From NCBI GenBank assembly GCA_963971305.1, contig CAXARO010001045.1, positions 1 to 64,000 on the forward strand: 64,000 nt of DNA. The letters are read 5' to 3'. The position numbers and the translations under genes were made by a program. Origin of the DNA: Arcuatula senhousia. Its lineage: Eukaryota > Mollusca > Bivalvia > Mytilida > Mytilidae. Each line of letters opens with the position of its first letter. Position 1 is the first letter of the stretch. This document shows positions 61,501 through 64,000 of the stretch, piece by piece. The notes below the pieces were generated by a model. That model saw nothing but the letters and a program-made list of their open reading frames with translations. It was not told the origin of the DNA and did no database searches.

Positions 61501-63000
61501 TTTTAATCTAATATTGATTAAAGCGCAAATGTATATGTTATACTTTAAATTTCACCAAAAAATGTGATTATAATAAAAGTGAGCAGGTGAGAGCACTAAA
61601 AATGTTAAAGACTGGATAAAATTGGATTTGGTTTCAATGGCCAAAGATACACAACTTTCACAAATGTTGTTGACAACAGCTTGCATGAGTTTTTAGCTTG
61701 TCACAGGTAAACAACATGGCAAAACAAATATATAACTGTAACAGAAAAACAAATGTTGTATCATTATAATGTACCTGTTATCTTTAAACATTAAATTGTA
61801 ATAAAAGGTAAATACATATATGAAGATGATAAATGCAAAAAAATACCATTTCACATTTTATTTCTTGTCAAACCACACAATATTGATAAGTACAACAAAT
61901 TAATATAAATCAGTATCACAAATATAATGAAATGTGAAATAAATCAACATAATAATGTCTCAATTTATATAATTAACAAATTAATTAATGTTACTGCAAT
62001 ATAAAAAAGCTTTCTTTATTTTAGCATAGACCTGCATTTGCATGTATATTAAACATGTAGATAGATAATACATGCACGTGGCAAAATTACATTTAAAATA
62101 TATCTTGTCATTGACATATCAATTCATTTTTTTTTCCAATATCAAATTCAATGTAATAACAGATTAAATTAATAATAAGACAGGACACAAAACATTAATG
62201 ACTAGCTGTAAAATATAACTGTAAAGCATTTTTTTTTCAATAATATATATAAGTTTCATAATAACAATTAAATTACCTTGATATAAAATTGTTTCAGGTC
62301 CATGGAGCGAAGTTCTTAATTGTTAATTTGTTTCAAATATAAATAAATGATTGCAGACAAATGCATTTTTAATTTGTTTTTTAATTTACTTAATATGTGA
62401 AATGCATCGTCCTTGGTGTCTTTCTCATCTGAACATTTTGCATGACACTGTTAACCTGTTTTGGTCTAATATATTATGTCAGCATTTCTTATATATACTT
62501 ATATGTTTCATGTTCAATCATCAATTAATTGTAATTGTTATGTTTTGTCATCATGCCCTCTTGGGCCCTTAATTGGACTTAATAAATTTATCTCTTATCT
62601 TTTATGTATACAGTTTTTTCTTAATATAAGGTGGATCTGGCCTAAAACAATGGGCATCTTATTTGGGAAACTGTTTGAAAATCTTAAGACTGTTTTATCC
62701 CAAATATACAGGAAAATCTCCATTTTCTTGAATATTAGGAGTTTGATAAGAAGAATGAATACCTCATGTTTTTATTACAGAGATTATGGGTTGTTTTAGT
62801 CTTACAATGAATGAGTGCAATGTTTACAAAATTCTATATGAAAAAATAAACATACAAGTAAAGCATCCTATTCTTTTTATTGTACAATTCAAATTTATTC
62901 AGGATTTCCATTTACAATGTAGGACTATAACAATAATTTATTATAAAATTTTATCAATAAAAGGCTTTATCTGCCTTAAAAATTATGATACATAAAACAG
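61501..63000. other. AT-rich region, no gene seen
   Basis: Long AT-rich stretch with short ORFs only. The ORFs at 62351, 62476 and 62786 have no recognisable domain and no splice support. Confidence 0.55.
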
Positions 63001-63180
63001 GCATGGTGTAATGCAAATGTGTAATGGTAATGCATTGCAATGCATTACATTTTTTCAAGTAATTCAATATAAGGTGTAATGCACCATTTTTGCATTACAT
63101 GTAATGGTAATTCAATGCATTTCTTTCTCAAAAATGCATGTAATTCATGAATTACATTTGAATTACATTGCATTACTATT
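63001..63180. repeat. Palindromic 'taatgcattgcaatgcatta' cluster
   Basis: Repeated and partly self-complementary words ('tgtaatggtaatgcatt', 'gcattgcaatgcattacatt', 'ttacatgtaatgg') cluster over about 180 bp. Looks like a small foldback or satellite patch. Confidence 0.7.
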
Positions 63181-64000
63181 ATCTTGTGTGAAAATGAAAT
63201 TTTCAACATTTTTTAGCTGGTTTATGAAATTATGAAATCATAAACCATATTTTTCCAAAAAATTTGAAGTGAAGCCATACAAACATAAAATAATAAAATG
63301 TTTTATTTTGACACTGTTGTAAAAACAACTTAATCAGAGTGTCAAAACAATTCTTCTCTCAAAATTAAATGGCTTCAAGGTAGAAATATTAATTTAATTA
63401 TTTATTTTTATTTATCATGTTTATAGTATATATCTTAAACAGAAGAAAATTGACCATGGACCAGAGAGTTGAATTGGCAAATAAACTTCAAATTACCCAA
63501 CAGAATATGCTAAATTCCTCATTCAGTAATTCTATATTATCTTCCTTGCCAAAAATGATAAAATTCTTTTAGATTATTTAAAAAATGCTTTAAATTCAAC
63601 TTTACAACTGTTTTGATTAACAATCTTATTTTTTGTACAGATCACAAGCTGGCTTTTCAACAAATTATGTCTATTCATGATCTAATCTTCTTCAATATAT
63701 GAGTTATGAACAGATTTTTTTTTATGGATAATATTTTCATTATTGTGAACAGTTTCTTTAATATATGACTTATAAACATGTTTTTTTAACTCCTATTTTT
63801 CTATACATTTATTTTGTTCATGGCACAATGTATAAAAAATATTAAAATAAACATTGAAAAAGACGTTTTAGCTTAGTTTAGTTTGAGACAAACAAAGTTC
63901 TTGCTTAGCATCTTCTTTTACTTTTCTATTTTGTTTTTGTGCCAACACATTCAATGTATCAGCATACAAATTCGTCAGAAGTTTATGAAGTTCTGACTTT
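63181..64000. other. AT-rich end of window, no gene seen
   Basis: No ORF or repeat that I can support. Confidence 0.5.

Overview
The window is eukaryotic. It is AT-rich, has multi-exon genes with canonical GT/AG introns, and is dense in short DNA-transposon-like repeats. Several repeat styles (GTCTCGCC-ended elements, ATACCCCGCC-ended elements, 'gaatcgctcacctg' modules, ATACGACCGC-ended elements) are ones I associate from memory with bivalve molluscs, probably a mytilid mussel. That taxonomic call is an inference.

Layout. Positions 1-6244 are repeat-rich flank with no gene I can support. Positions 6255-52804 read as one very large Mutator-superfamily-like DNA transposon: imperfect terminal inverted repeats lie at both ends, flanked by an identical 10-bp direct repeat TATATTTTAC (6245-6254 and 52805-52814). 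Positions 52815-64000 are flank made of nested and tandem repeats, again without a recognisable gene.

Inside the element are two transposase-type genes. Gene A (+, exons from 6418 to 26871) encodes a FAR1/ZSWIM3-like N-terminus, a MULE-type DDE domain, a SWIM zinc finger and a C-terminal PHD finger. Its roughly 11-kb intron 4 holds gene B on the opposite strand (21666 down to 12589). Gene B is nine exons whose phases all agree and give an uninterrupted 740-residue protein: a second, distinct Mutator-like (Phantom/PF20700-type) transposase fused to a DEDD-type 3'-5' exonuclease-like domain.

The element contains an internal head-to-tail duplication of 22,847 bp: 7111-29957 and 29958-52804. The copies are almost identical (I found one synonymous base change and two poly-G length differences). 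The right breakpoint falls exactly at the element's right terminus, so the second copy is an element missing its left 856 bp, including the left inverted repeat, the gene A promoter and exon 1, joined to the right terminus of the first. Gene B is therefore duplicated whole, while gene A copy 2 is decapitated. Gene A also carries an apparent 1-nt frameshift in exon 4 of both copies. The likely reading is a two-transposase giant element in which gene B is intact and gene A is decaying, with a structure pointing to aberrant (one-ended or self-targeted) transposition. An assembly artefact remains the main alternative for the duplication.
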